A DNA stretch of 58,791 bases from Allokutzneria sp. NRRL B-24872 (GTDB lineage: Bacteria > Actinomycetota > Actinomycetes > Mycobacteriales > Pseudonocardiaceae): positions 1-58,791 of the forward strand of contig NZ_MUMH01000136.1 of assembly GCF_002155965.1 (NCBI RefSeq), in the 5' to 3' direction. The notes below the pieces were generated by a model. That model made no database searches. It was not told the origin of the DNA and was given only the letters and a program-made list of their open reading frames with translations. The first letter of the stretch is position 1. Each line of letters opens with the position of its first letter. Below, piece after piece: positions 17,140 through 25,960 of this stretch. The translations under genes and the position numbers were made by a program.

Positions 17140-17718
17140 CTACCCAGTTGATCTGGAGTGCACCTCGAAGTGGTGGAAACGCGTGGGGAAGCCCCTGCCC
17201 TGCGGAGACGCGCACATCGGCCCGACAAGGACCTCACCGCCCGGAGGGAGGTACGCCAGCCGCAGCATGGTGCTCGGCTCGGCCGCGCCGACGCCGTAAC
17301 GGACGGTCACCGCGTCACCGGTGCGGTCGATGTGCAGGGACACCGCTTCGGTGAGCTCAGCGAGCGCGACCACTGACCAGTCGGAGAAGTCCCTGGTCAC
17401 CACGGCGCTGAGGAAGTGCTCGCCGTCCACGAACTCGATCCCGGTCTTGATCCAGTTCCGCTCGTCGACCCGCAGCAGCGCGCCCGCCTGGTCGTACTGC
17501 TCGGCGTAGTCGCCGGTGAAGCTCATCCGCAGCTCGAAGTCGCCGCGCACCGGCCGCAGCAGCGCGTGCCCGGTGTCCCTGACGAAGTCGTAGTGCGTGG
17601 TGCGCCAGAAGTCGCTGTCGTCCTTCGTCGTCACCGCCAGTCCGTCCACTGTGGACCACTCGGCGGGCGGGTTGAGCCAGCTCCAGCCGGACATCCCGAA
17701 CGCGGTGATGTCGCTCAT
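17140..17718 (-). CDS. DUF1349 (concanavalin-like) protein
   Basis: The 192-residue protein matches DUF1349: WLNPP near the start, DFWRTTHYDFVRDTGH, then DQAGALLRVDERNWIKTGIEF and the final FHHFEVH. The fold is a laminin-G/concanavalin-like beta sandwich, as in YeaK-type proteins; substrate binding is presumed but unproven. Its ATG overlaps the stop of the TetR gene by 4 bp, so it is coupled to it and may be its regulatory target. Confidence 0.85.
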   Translation of the reverse strand: MSDITAFGMSGWSWLNPPAEWSTVDGLAVTTKDDSDFWRTTHYDFVRDTGHALLRPVRGDFELRMSFTGDYAEQYDQAGALLRVDERNWIKTGIEFVDGEHFLSAVVTRDFSDWSVVALAELTEAVSLHIDRTGDAVTVRYGVGAAEPSTMLRLAYLPPGGEVLVGPMCASPQGRGFPTRFHHFEVHSRSTG

Positions 17719-18338
17719 GCGCGCTCCTTCTTGACCGTGTTCCGCAGCTTCGCGCGCACCACGCGCCGCGCGAGGGGGCCCAGTTCGTCGACGACCTCGA
17801 CGAGCTTCGCCAGTTCCGCCAGCGTGGAGCCGGTCGGCGCGACCGGCTCGAACAGTTCGAGGCCGACGAACGTGGCGGCGACCGTCCGCGCCAGCGCGGC
17901 GGGATCGAGCAGCCCGTCCAGCGGCGAGCCGGCGAGCAGGCGGCGCAGCACGTGCTCGATCTCGCTCACCCACAGTCCGACCGCCGCCGCGGTGGCTTCG
18001 GCAACCTTGGGATCGCGCTGCGCCCCGGCCAGCATCTGCGCCAGCACGGTGACGTTGCCCGCCTCGCTCTCCTCCTCGTGCAGCCGCGCGCCGAGCGCGA
18101 GCAGGCCGGAGAACGAGTCCACCTCGGCGAAGCGCTCGCGGAAGCGCTCCACCCGCTCCTCCGTCGACACCAGGCACGCCTGCGCGAGCAGGTTGTCGAC
18201 GCTGTCGAAGTGGTAGAAGACCAGTGCCTGGTTGACACCCGCGGTCGCGGCGATCGTCCTGGCGGAGACGGCTGAGATGCCCTGGGAGCGCACCGTCTCG
18301 ATCGCGCCGTCGAGGAGTCGCCTGCGGGTGTCGCCCAT
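17715..18338 (-). CDS. TetR-family transcriptional regulator
   Basis: This 207-residue regulator has an N-terminal HTH (about residues 10-55: GISAVSARTIAATAGVNQALVFYHFDS) and a helical ligand-binding C-terminus. It lies 21 bp downstream of the methyltransferase gene and overlaps the DUF1349 gene. Which of its neighbours it controls cannot be told. Confidence 0.9.
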   Translation of the reverse strand: MGDTRRRLLDGAIETVRSQGISAVSARTIAATAGVNQALVFYHFDSVDNLLAQACLVSTEERVERFRERFAEVDSFSGLLALGARLHEEESEAGNVTVLAQMLAGAQRDPKVAEATAAAVGLWVSEIEHVLRRLLAGSPLDGLLDPAALARTVAATFVGLELFEPVAPTGSTLAELAKLVEVVDELGPLARRVVRAKLRNTVKKERA

Positions 18339-18359
18339 CAGCTCACCCTAAGCGCTGGT

Positions 18360-20225
18360 TCAGTCCTTGCGGGCCAGCAGCCGGTAGGAGTTGCACAGCC
18401 CGTACTTCTCCGCCACGTCCTTGAGCGCCACGTCGGCCAGGACGCCCGCCGCCATCAGCGGGGTGCCCGCCGCGAAGGTCGCGCCCCTGGCGATGCGGCT
18501 GAGCGTCGACGGCGGCTCCGGGCGCCACGGCACATCGCGCTCCGGTGCCACCGCGCGCAGCGCCGTCCACGTCGCGATGAGCAGGTCAGCGGGCTGGTGC
18601 GCCTCCGCGTGCTGTTCGAGCACCACGGTGTAGCCCAGCTCGCTCAGGCGTTCGCGCAGGTTCTGGACCGGGAAGAAGTGCAGGTGCTGCGGCTGGAGCC
18701 AGATCGACCACCACTTGCCGAGCAGCTTCGCCCAGCGGCACGCGGGGTCCGGCACGTCGATCAGCAGGTAGCCGCCCGGGCGCAGCACCTTCGTCGCCGC
18801 TTCCAGCTCCAGCTGCGGGTCCTTGCTGTGCTCCAGGTAGTGGAACATGCTCACCACGTCGTAGCGGTCGGGCATGCTCGGCGCGAGGTCCACGAACATG
18901 CCCCGGTAGCCGCGCTCGACCCAGCCCCTGCGCTCGGCGATCTCGATGCCGTCGCTCATGTCCAGCCCGTGGAAGTCGGTGTCGGGCCAGATCTCCTTGG
19001 CGGCGTTGCAGAAGTGGCCGTGCCCGGTGCCCACGTCCAGCCACTTCCCCGGCGTGATGTGCGGGCGCACCGTCTCCGCCTGCGGCTGGAAGTACCCGCG
19101 CCGCGTGGCGAAGATGCCCTGCACCATGTCCTCGTTCAGCCCGTCGTAGGCATCGCGGTAGTAGAAGCCGAGTCCTTCCGCGGTCGGCTGTGGGTTGGTG
19201 AAGATGTGGCCGCACGAGCGGCATTCGTCCACTTTGAACTCACCGGGCTTGCCTTGGTTCAGGTCGCTCGTGCGCAGCCGCACCTTCAGCTCGGTGCCAC
19301 GACACCACGGGCAGTCCGCGCGCTCCGGCTCGAAGAACCGGTCCAGCCCGGCCGCGATGTCGGCCTGGTACTCCGCGCGCCTGCGCTGCACCGGGTCCTC
19401 GCCGCCCGCCCGGTGCGCCGCCTCCGCGCGCAGCGCCGCCACCAGCCGCTTCGGCTCACGGACCAGGCGCAACAGGCTGTAGGACCACAGATCCGCCGGC
19501 TTGAGGTGGCGGTTGCCCGCCAGCACCATCAGCGGGTGCGCCGACCACGCGGCCAGCGCGAGGAACGCCCAACCCGGGCTGAACAGTCCGCTCGCGACGA
19601 TCAGCGCGGGGATCGTCAGCACGGTGGCCGCGTCGGGGCCGATCCGGGAACCGTGCCGGACCCGCAGCACTTCGGCGTCCTCGGCCAGCACCGCGGGCGA
19701 GGACCACAGCCTCGGCGCCAGCACGACCTGTGTTCGCGCCGCCGCGTGCGGCTTCAGCTCCTTCTCCGCCTTCGCCAGCTCCACGCCGCTCGGCGCGCCC
19801 CGCTGCGGCAGCCCGACCTTGCGCAGCAACTGCTCTTCGGCCAGCACCGCGTGCCCGCCGCCGTGCCCCTTCGCCTGCCTGTCCTGGCGATACGTGCGCG
19901 GATCGACCTCGTGCAGCAGGTCGAGCACGCGCGCCGTCGGCAGGTCGCGCGGCACCAGGTTCACCACGGAGAGCCCGTCGCGCCCCGCCAGCTCGCGAGC
20001 GGCCACCTCGGTGACCTGGTCGACCACGACTCCCTTGGCGCGCACCATGCGCAGCGCGGAACCCCGTCCGTCCACTTCGGACTTCCCGGTGCGCTGCCTC
20101 GGCACCAGCGGCAGCACCGGGAGCCCCGCCAGCCTGCGCCGCTTGGCCAGCGCGTCGAGCACCGTCACCACCACCGCGGCCACCGGCAGGATGCGCACAG
20201 CCTTGGACCACCCACGCTTCGCCAT
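18360..20225 (-). CDS. Zinc-ribbon class I methyltransferase, paralogue A
   Basis: The 621-residue protein has three parts. An N-terminal region of about 270 residues of unknown function includes LVPRDLPTARVLDLLHEVDP and a hydrophobic pair (IPALIVASGLFSPGWAFLAL). A CPWC...CRSCG zinc ribbon follows at about 315-355. Last comes a SAM-dependent methyltransferase domain with motif I WLDVGTGHGHFCNA, acidic motif FHGLDMSDG and MFHYLEHSKDP. It is co-linear throughout with the methyltransferase of the lipid operon (24098-25960). Zinc-ribbon methyltransferases of this type often modify sugars on carrier or lipid molecules; the target here is unknown. ATG 20225 was chosen because homology to the paralogue starts there. 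Confidence 0.85.
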   Translation of the reverse strand: MAKRGWSKAVRILPVAAVVVTVLDALAKRRRLAGLPVLPLVPRQRTGKSEVDGRGSALRMVRAKGVVVDQVTEVAARELAGRDGLSVVNLVPRDLPTARVLDLLHEVDPRTYRQDRQAKGHGGGHAVLAEEQLLRKVGLPQRGAPSGVELAKAEKELKPHAAARTQVVLAPRLWSSPAVLAEDAEVLRVRHGSRIGPDAATVLTIPALIVASGLFSPGWAFLALAAWSAHPLMVLAGNRHLKPADLWSYSLLRLVREPKRLVAALRAEAAHRAGGEDPVQRRRAEYQADIAAGLDRFFEPERADCPWCRGTELKVRLRTSDLNQGKPGEFKVDECRSCGHIFTNPQPTAEGLGFYYRDAYDGLNEDMVQGIFATRRGYFQPQAETVRPHITPGKWLDVGTGHGHFCNAAKEIWPDTDFHGLDMSDGIEIAERRGWVERGYRGMFVDLAPSMPDRYDVVSMFHYLEHSKDPQLELEAATKVLRPGGYLLIDVPDPACRWAKLLGKWWSIWLQPQHLHFFPVQNLRERLSELGYTVVLEQHAEAHQPADLLIATWTALRAVAPERDVPWRPEPPSTLSRIARGATFAAGTPLMAAGVLADVALKDVAEKYGLCNSYRLLARKD

Positions 20226-20396
20226 ATCGCAGATATCGGCATCTACCAGCGGTAACCCGATTACCCGATCTTGTGGGTGATGCCGTGCGCCAGGTGCTTG
20301 CCTGTCCACCGATGGTGACGAACCCCGGTCCCGGGCACGCCCGGGCGAGTACGCTTCGCCAGGTCGATCTTGTCGCGAACGGCCGGGGGAAAGCCA

Positions 20397-22337
20397 GTGA
20401 GCGAGAACCGCTTTGACGGCAGCGCGGAGAACGTGGTGCAGGCCGGGCAGATCCACGGCGGCGTCCACTTCCACTCGCACGGGCGGAAGACGGCCGAGCC
20501 GCACCAGCTGCCGCCCCGGCTGAAGAAGCTGGTCAACCAGCGCCGCGTGCTCGACCGGCTGGCCGGGGACGGTTCCCTCAAGGTCCTGCTCGGGATGCGC
20601 GGCAGCGGCAAGTCCTCGGTCGGCAACCACTTCCTGCACGGGCGCTCCTCCGACTACCCGGACGGCCAGCTCTACGCGAACCTAGGCGGCTGGACCGAGC
20701 GCCCCCGCTCCGCCAGCGACGTCCTCGGCGACTTCCTGGCGGCGCTCGGGGTGCCTCGTGCGGAGCAGCCGTCCGACCTGGAGACCCGCGCGGCGTTGTA
20801 CCGCTCGTTGTGCTGGGACAAGGCGATCCAGGTGTTCCTCGACGACGCCGTGACGCCCGCGCAGGTCCGCGCGCTGTTGCCGGGCTCGGAGCGCGCGTTC
20901 GTCGTCGTCACCGGGCACGGGTCTTTCGGCAGCCTGAAGCGGGAGGGCGCCGACCTGATCGACGTCGCGCCGCTCGAGGACGAGATGGCACTCGTGCTGC
21001 TGAAGGAGTACGCGGGAGATCGCGTCCTTGCCGAGCCCGAGGCGGGTGAAGCGCTGCTGAAGCTCTGCGGTGGGCTCCCCATCGCGCTGTCCGTGGTCGG
21101 CGCTCTGCTCGCCGACCTGCCGCAGATGCGGATCAGCTCGCTGCTGCACGAGTTCGACCAGGACGTGAACGAGTCCGTCGCGGTGGTCTTCGACGCGGCC
21201 TATCGCAGGCTCAGTGCGGCGGGGCGGACGGTGTACGAGCTGATCGGCCTGCATCCTGGCGATGGGGATGTGTCCGTTGGTGCGCTCACCGCCGCCGTGA
21301 ATCCGGACGTGGTGAGCGAAGGGCTCCGCGAGCTGCTGGTGCGGCGGGTCGTGGAGTCCGTCGAGCCGGAGCGACTCGTGGTGCACGGCCTGGTGAGGGC
21401 GCATGCTCGCGGGTTGGCGAAGGACTCCGGTGAGCGCGCTCGGATGCTTCGGTGGTTCGTCGCCGAGGCGGCCGCGGCGGACGCGTACGTGATGGCGAAC
21501 CGGCCTTGGCGGGCGAAGTTCTTCCCGGATCTGGTCATCGGGGCGTCGCAGGAGGATTCGCGCGACTGGCTGGAGAAGGAGCGCGCCAACCTCACCGCCG
21601 CCGTGCGCGTCGCCGGTGACACGGGCGAGCTATTGGTGGCCGTGCAGCTCTGTCTGCTGTTGTGGTCGTTGCATGAGCCGGGCAAGTACGTCGATGATCT
21701 CCTTGCCACGCACGAGATCGGCATTCCGGCAGCTCGTTCACTCGGACTGTCCGAAGTGGAGAGTGTGCTGTTGACGCAGCGCGCCTTCGCTGAGCGCCAC
21801 AGTGGACGGTTGGACTGCGCCGTGGACACGTTGCGCGAAGCGGCTTCCCTCGGGGCCGGTGATCGCGAGGTTGCCGCGACCGCGCTTGAGGCCCTGGGTC
21901 TGGTGCTGCTCGATCTTGAGCGCGCTGAGGAGGCGTTCGACGCGCTGTCCCGCAACCTCGCTCTCGCGTTGGAGATCGGCGACAAGCGACGGATCGCTTT
22001 GGCGCGCTTGCACTTCGGCAAGGTCGCTCCGTCCGCTGAGCTGTTCGACCTCGCCGCGCGGACCTTCCGCGAGCTGAACGAGCCGTACAACCTCGCGAAG
22101 GTGCTCACGTGGCGCGGCAAGACCCTGCATGACCGCGCCGCGCTGGACCAGGCGCTCGCGGTCATGCGTGAGCAGGATCGGCCGTTCGACGTCGCCCTCG
22201 CCCTTGAGGCTGTGGGAGACCTGTCGACCGGTGATGAGGCCCGTGCTTTCTACGCCGAGGCGCTGGAGCTGTTCGAGCGACTGTGGTTGAGCGGCCGCGC
22301 GGACGCTATCCGGGCTCAACTGTCCACAATGAACTGA
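20397..22337 (+). CDS. STAND/NB-ARC NTPase with RHIM-like N-terminal motif
   Basis: About 646 residues from GTG 20397 (a TTG at 20370 is also in frame). Residues about 3-25 form NRFDGSAENVVQAGQIHGG then VHFHSH, a G-rich motif with a VQAG core like the RHIM-related bacterial amyloid signalling motifs found on actinobacterial NLR-like proteins. An NB-ARC ATPase follows: P-loop LLGMRGSGKSSV, IQVFLDDA as Walker B-like, VVVTGHGSF as sensor and a GLPIAL helix. The C-terminal third is helical TPR-like. Such proteins are thought to act in programmed response or immunity. No partner effector with a matching motif was found in the window. The 3' end overlaps the convergent gene by 32 bp. Confidence 0.85.
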   Translation: MSENRFDGSAENVVQAGQIHGGVHFHSHGRKTAEPHQLPPRLKKLVNQRRVLDRLAGDGSLKVLLGMRGSGKSSVGNHFLHGRSSDYPDGQLYANLGGWTERPRSASDVLGDFLAALGVPRAEQPSDLETRAALYRSLCWDKAIQVFLDDAVTPAQVRALLPGSERAFVVVTGHGSFGSLKREGADLIDVAPLEDEMALVLLKEYAGDRVLAEPEAGEALLKLCGGLPIALSVVGALLADLPQMRISSLLHEFDQDVNESVAVVFDAAYRRLSAAGRTVYELIGLHPGDGDVSVGALTAAVNPDVVSEGLRELLVRRVVESVEPERLVVHGLVRAHARGLAKDSGERARMLRWFVAEAAAADAYVMANRPWRAKFFPDLVIGASQEDSRDWLEKERANLTAAVRVAGDTGELLVAVQLCLLLWSLHEPGKYVDDLLATHEIGIPAARSLGLSEVESVLLTQRAFAERHSGRLDCAVDTLREAASLGAGDREVAATALEALGLVLLDLERAEEAFDALSRNLALALEIGDKRRIALARLHFGKVAPSAELFDLAARTFRELNEPYNLAKVLTWRGKTLHDRAALDQALAVMREQDRPFDVALALEAVGDLSTGDEARAFYAEALELFERLWLSGRADAIRAQLSTMN

Positions 22338-23955
22338 TCGGTCCGGTGTTGACGGTCAGCGGGCTGGGCAGATCCGACCACGGGCGCCCGGTCATCGTCC
22401 ACGCGTAGAGCGCCGATGCGATCGCTCGACCGTCTTCGCCGACGCACCGTGCCCGGTTTCCGTCTCGGTCGCCGATGAGCCAGCCGCTGGTGGTGGGCAT
22501 AGCGGCGATGAGGCAGCCCGGGAGCGCCTTGAGCGTGGTCTCGATCCAGCTCTCCGGTGCACCGACCTGTTCGTGCACAAGGACTTCGGCCAGTTCGAGC
22601 CAGTTGTGCTTCGACTCGTCGGTTCCGCTGAGCAGATGCGTGTCCGGCGGTGCCGCGTTGTCACGCAGGAGTTCCGCTGTCCACCGCGTGATGTCCACTG
22701 TGGAATCGGTGAGGGTCGCCCTGACGAGCTGCGCTTCCTTTCGGGTGGTCACGGTCGGGATGGGTACGGCTCGGTGCTCGGCGGGCGTGGCGGGTTCGCC
22801 GAGGTTCATGATGGCGTAGATGGCTGTGCGCAACAGCTTCGCGGAGTCGCCGGGGATTGAGGTGGTCAGGTCGGTGATCGTCCGGGGGATCGGTGCGACC
22901 TGCTCCAGCAGATCGCGGTCGAGGTCGAGCAGGGGGGCCGCCGCGTTGAGGAGCCCGACCGGTGACGCGGGATCGACCTGGTCGTGCTGCTTCGTGGCCA
23001 GCAGCAACGGGGTTCCCAGTGCGGCGGCGTAGAACGGGACCGATCCGTGGTCGCCGATGACGAGATCCGCTGCGATGGCGGCGGCCCGCCAGCCGTCCTC
23101 CGGCGGCACGAGCGCGACCCCGGAGCGCGCCAGCCACCGCTCGACCTGCCAGCTCTGATGGGCGGTCCAGACGTTGGGGTGCAACGCGATGACGAACTTG
23201 TACTCGTCCTGTGGGAGCCCGTGGGCGAGCAGGCGAGGCAGGTCGGGATTCTGGCCGTAAAGGGAATCCTTGCCCCACGTCGAGGAGATCAGCACCAGTC
23301 GTTGCCCCGGCGCGGCCCCGAACGCCGCGCGGTAGGTCTCACGCAGCGGCAGCCCGGCGAGCATCCGGTCGAAGCACGGATCTCCCGCTACTACAGCGAT
23401 ATCGGCTGCCGTGGGACTTGCCGCACGCAACCGGTCGAGCTGCTCGTGGTGCGAGAGGACGATGAGCGAGGGAATGAGCCTGCCCCAGCGGAACAGCCAC
23501 CGCACCGACAAACCGAAAACCGATTTCCGATTTCCGATTTCCGATTTCCGATTTCCGGGCGAGTATTTATTGTACCCCATTCCGTGCGGGACGACGACGA
23601 GGGGTGCTTTGATGGCGTGCAGTTTTCCGCCGTAGCTCGCCGAGATCGCCGCGTCGAACCGGGTCCTGAGCGCTTGGCGCCACGGGATGACGTCCATCCC
23701 GTGCTCTCGCAACCACTCCTCGGTGCCCGGCGAGAAGGGTGAGGACCCCGTGCACGTCCAGACCACGCGCACCCGGTGGTCGTCAGCCACCAGCGGCAGC
23801 ACGTCGAGCAGCCGCGTGGCAGCGGTGACGTTGTGCACCACCGCCAGTACCGTCTTCTCCGGCGCGACCGTCGTCCACTGTGGAGCGTGTCGCCCGACTA
23901 CCGCTTTCCACCACAGCCTCTTGAGCACGACCGACCATCCTACCCACGCGTTCAC
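22306..23955 (-). CDS. CDP-glycerol glycerophosphotransferase-like protein
   Basis: About 549 residues from GTG 23955 (the open frame extends to 23991, and the start is uncertain). The first 380 residues resemble a GT-B-type CDP-glycerol/polyol-phosphate transferase: VVVPHGMGYNKYS, VLISSTWGKDSL, FVIALHPNVW and DLVIGDHGSVPFYAAALGTP. The remaining 170 residues are a separate, unrecognised domain. The family builds teichoic-acid-like polymers on the cytoplasmic side of the membrane. A five-copy 7-bp repeat interrupts the gene (see 23521-23555). It lies between the two paralogous methyltransferases, which hints at a shared cell-surface glycan or lipid role. Confidence 0.7.
   Translation of the reverse strand: MNAWVGWSVVLKRLWWKAVVGRHAPQWTTVAPEKTVLAVVHNVTAATRLLDVLPLVADDHRVRVVWTCTGSSPFSPGTEEWLREHGMDVIPWRQALRTRFDAAISASYGGKLHAIKAPLVVVPHGMGYNKYSPGNRKSEIGNRKSVFGLSVRWLFRWGRLIPSLIVLSHHEQLDRLRAASPTAADIAVVAGDPCFDRMLAGLPLRETYRAAFGAAPGQRLVLISSTWGKDSLYGQNPDLPRLLAHGLPQDEYKFVIALHPNVWTAHQSWQVERWLARSGVALVPPEDGWRAAAIAADLVIGDHGSVPFYAAALGTPLLLATKQHDQVDPASPVGLLNAAAPLLDLDRDLLEQVAPIPRTITDLTTSIPGDSAKLLRTAIYAIMNLGEPATPAEHRAVPIPTVTTRKEAQLVRATLTDSTVDITRWTAELLRDNAAPPDTHLLSGTDESKHNWLELAEVLVHEQVGAPESWIETTLKALPGCLIAAMPTTSGWLIGDRDGNRARCVGEDGRAIASALYAWTMTGRPWSDLPSPLTVNTGPISSLWTVEPG
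23521..23555. repeat. Heptanucleotide microsatellite (CGATTTC)x5 in CDS
   Basis: Five perfect tandem copies of the 7-mer CGATTTC (GAAATCG on the coding strand) encode NRKSEIGNRKS within the CDP-glycerol-transferase-like gene. The tract is far more AT-rich than its surroundings. Since 7 is not a multiple of 3, gain or loss of one copy would shift the frame. Confidence 0.95.
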
Positions 23956-24038
23956 TGCCCCGACTCGCACTCCGCCCCGCCCCGCGCGCACCCGTGGGCC
24001 ACCCCCGCGAACGCCTCCTTTGGTGCGCTCAAGTACCT

Positions 24039-24081
24039 GAACGACCCGTTCAGTGCCTCCAACGCACTGAACGGGTCGTTC
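24039..24081. terminator. Long palindrome ending the lipid operon (family member 2)
   Basis: An 18-bp perfect inverted repeat (24039-24056 with 24064-24081, 7-nt loop CTCCAAC) lies 17 bp beyond the stop of the last operon gene on the minus strand. It is well placed to end its transcription. It is related in modules, arm length and loop size to the element at 13616-13673. Confidence 0.75.
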
Positions 24082-24097
24082 GGGGCTTCAACGCGGG

Positions 24098-25960
24098 TTA
24101 GGACTTGCGGGCGATGACGCGGTAGGCGTTGGTGAGGCCGAGGCGCGCGGCGAAGGGGCGGAGTGCTCCGTCGGCGAGGCTCGCGGCGAGCAGGACGGGG
24201 GTGCCGACGGCGAGGGTGGCGGCGCGGACGGCCTTGGCGGAGGGCTCGGGCTTGGTGGGGCGCCAGGGCAGGTCCTCACCGCCGGCCGCGAGGTTGCTGA
24301 GCCGCGTCCACGCCGCGGACAGCAGGTCGATGGGCTCGTGGGCCTCGGCGCGCTGTTCGAGGACGACGGTGAAGCCCATGGTCTCCAACTGCCGCCGGAG
24401 GTTGCCGATGGACACGAAGTTCAGGTGCTGCGGCTGGAGCCACGGCAGCCACCACTTGCCGAGCAGCTTGGCCCAGCGCGCCTCGGGGTCGGGGACCTCG
24501 ATGACCAGGTGCCCGCCGGAGCGCAGCGCGGTGCGCGCGGCCTCCAGCTCCAGCTTGGGGTCGAGGCTGTGCTCCATGTAGTGGAACATGCTGACCACGT
24601 CGTAGTTCTCGGCCATGGACGGCGCGAGGTCCACGAAGCTGCCCCGGTAGCCGCGGTCGATCCAGCCGCGGTGCTCGGCGAGCTTGATGCCGTCGGTGAT
24701 GTCGAGGCCGTCGAAGGTGGTCTGCGGCCACACCTCGCGCGCGGCGTTGCAGAAGTGGCCGTGGCCGGTGCCGACGTCGAGCCAGGACTCGGGCTGGGCG
24801 AAGCTCTTCATCGACTCCGCGCGCGGCCGGTACATCACACCGCGCGCCTTGAACAGCGAGTCGAGCTTCTTCTCGCCGAGGCCGTCGTAGAAGTCGCGGT
24901 AGTAGAAGTCCAGGCCCGCCGGGGTGAGCTGCGGGTTCTGGAAGATGTGCGCGCAGTCCTGGCACTGGTCGAGCACGAACGTGCCTGGCTTGCGCTGCAA
25001 CAGGTCCCGCGTGCGCAGCCGGACCTCCAAGCGGGTCGAGGAGCACCACGGGCAGTCCTCGCGGCGCTCGCCGAAGAAGCGCTCGGTGCCCTTGGCCAGC
25101 TCGGCCTGGTAGGCGGGGCGGCGTTCCTGCACCGGGTCCACGTGCTCGACGGTGCGGGACTGCGCGGCGGCCAGCGCGGCGAGCAGGCGCTTGGGCTCCT
25201 TCACCGCGCGGGTGGCGCTGTAGGAGAGCAGGTCGGCGGGGCGCATGTTCTTGCTGCCGTAGAACACGATCAGCGGCTGAGCGGACCACGCGCCGATCGC
25301 GGCGAGCGCCCACGCGGGGTTCACCAGCGTGCTCGCGGCGAGCGTGGACAGCCACGCCAGCTGGGGCAGCAGGGCGCCCACGGTGTTCTCGCCGTGCATC
25401 GACGCGAGCACTTCGGCGTCCTTGGCGGCGACGTCGGGCGCGCTGGTCAGCCGGGGCGCGACGATGAGGTCGGTGCTGCCGGGCGCGTGCAGCTTCAGCT
25501 GGGCGATGGCCTCGGCCAGCTCCGGAGCGCTCGGGTGCCCGTTGTCGGTGGGAATCCCGGCCGCGCGCAGCACCCCGTCGTCGGCGAGCGTCGCGTGCAG
25601 CGCGCCGCGTCCCGGTGCCTGGCGGTCGGTGCGGTAGGTCGTCGGGTCCACCGCGCGCAACAGGTCCAGCGCCTGCGCCACCGGGAGGTCACGCGGCACG
25701 AGGTCCAAAGTGGACAGTCCTTCGGCCTGGGCGTGCGCGCGGGCGGCGGCCAGGGTCGCGCGGTCGACGCGGACGTCCTCGGCCTCCAGCACGCGGAAGC
25801 GGTCCTGGCCGGGCTCCGGCCGGTCGGGCAGCGTGCGCAGCCCGGCGAGCCTGCGGCGCAGCTGCGCGGTGTCCAGCACGAGCCCGGCGATGAGCCCGGC
25901 CTGGATGGTGCGCCGCACCCACTTCCCGGAACGGCGACGAGAAGACTTTCCTGCGGTCAC
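24098..25960 (-). CDS. Zinc-ribbon class I methyltransferase, paralogue B (lipid operon)
   Basis: A 620-residue protein, co-linear with the one at 18360-20225. It shares the N-terminal domain (LVPRDLPVAQALDLLRAVDP), a hydrophobic pair, the zinc ribbon CPWC...CQDC and the SAM-binding WLDVGTGHGHFCNA, with FDGLDITDG and MFHYMEHSLDP. The GTG start overlaps the glycosyltransferase stop by 4 bp (GTGA) with GGAGGGA upstream, so it is the last gene of the operon. A likely role is O- or C-methylation of the sugar or polar head of the operon's glycolipid. This role is inferred from position. Confidence 0.85.
   Translation of the reverse strand: MTAGKSSRRRSGKWVRRTIQAGLIAGLVLDTAQLRRRLAGLRTLPDRPEPGQDRFRVLEAEDVRVDRATLAAARAHAQAEGLSTLDLVPRDLPVAQALDLLRAVDPTTYRTDRQAPGRGALHATLADDGVLRAAGIPTDNGHPSAPELAEAIAQLKLHAPGSTDLIVAPRLTSAPDVAAKDAEVLASMHGENTVGALLPQLAWLSTLAASTLVNPAWALAAIGAWSAQPLIVFYGSKNMRPADLLSYSATRAVKEPKRLLAALAAAQSRTVEHVDPVQERRPAYQAELAKGTERFFGERREDCPWCSSTRLEVRLRTRDLLQRKPGTFVLDQCQDCAHIFQNPQLTPAGLDFYYRDFYDGLGEKKLDSLFKARGVMYRPRAESMKSFAQPESWLDVGTGHGHFCNAAREVWPQTTFDGLDITDGIKLAEHRGWIDRGYRGSFVDLAPSMAENYDVVSMFHYMEHSLDPKLELEAARTALRSGGHLVIEVPDPEARWAKLLGKWWLPWLQPQHLNFVSIGNLRRQLETMGFTVVLEQRAEAHEPIDLLSAAWTRLSNLAAGGEDLPWRPTKPEPSAKAVRAATLAVGTPVLLAASLADGALRPFAARLGLTNAYRVIARKS

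Noticed and set aside
23521-23555. CRISPR-like or intergenic satellite repeat
   Set aside because: A 7-bp unit without spacers, inside an intact reading frame.
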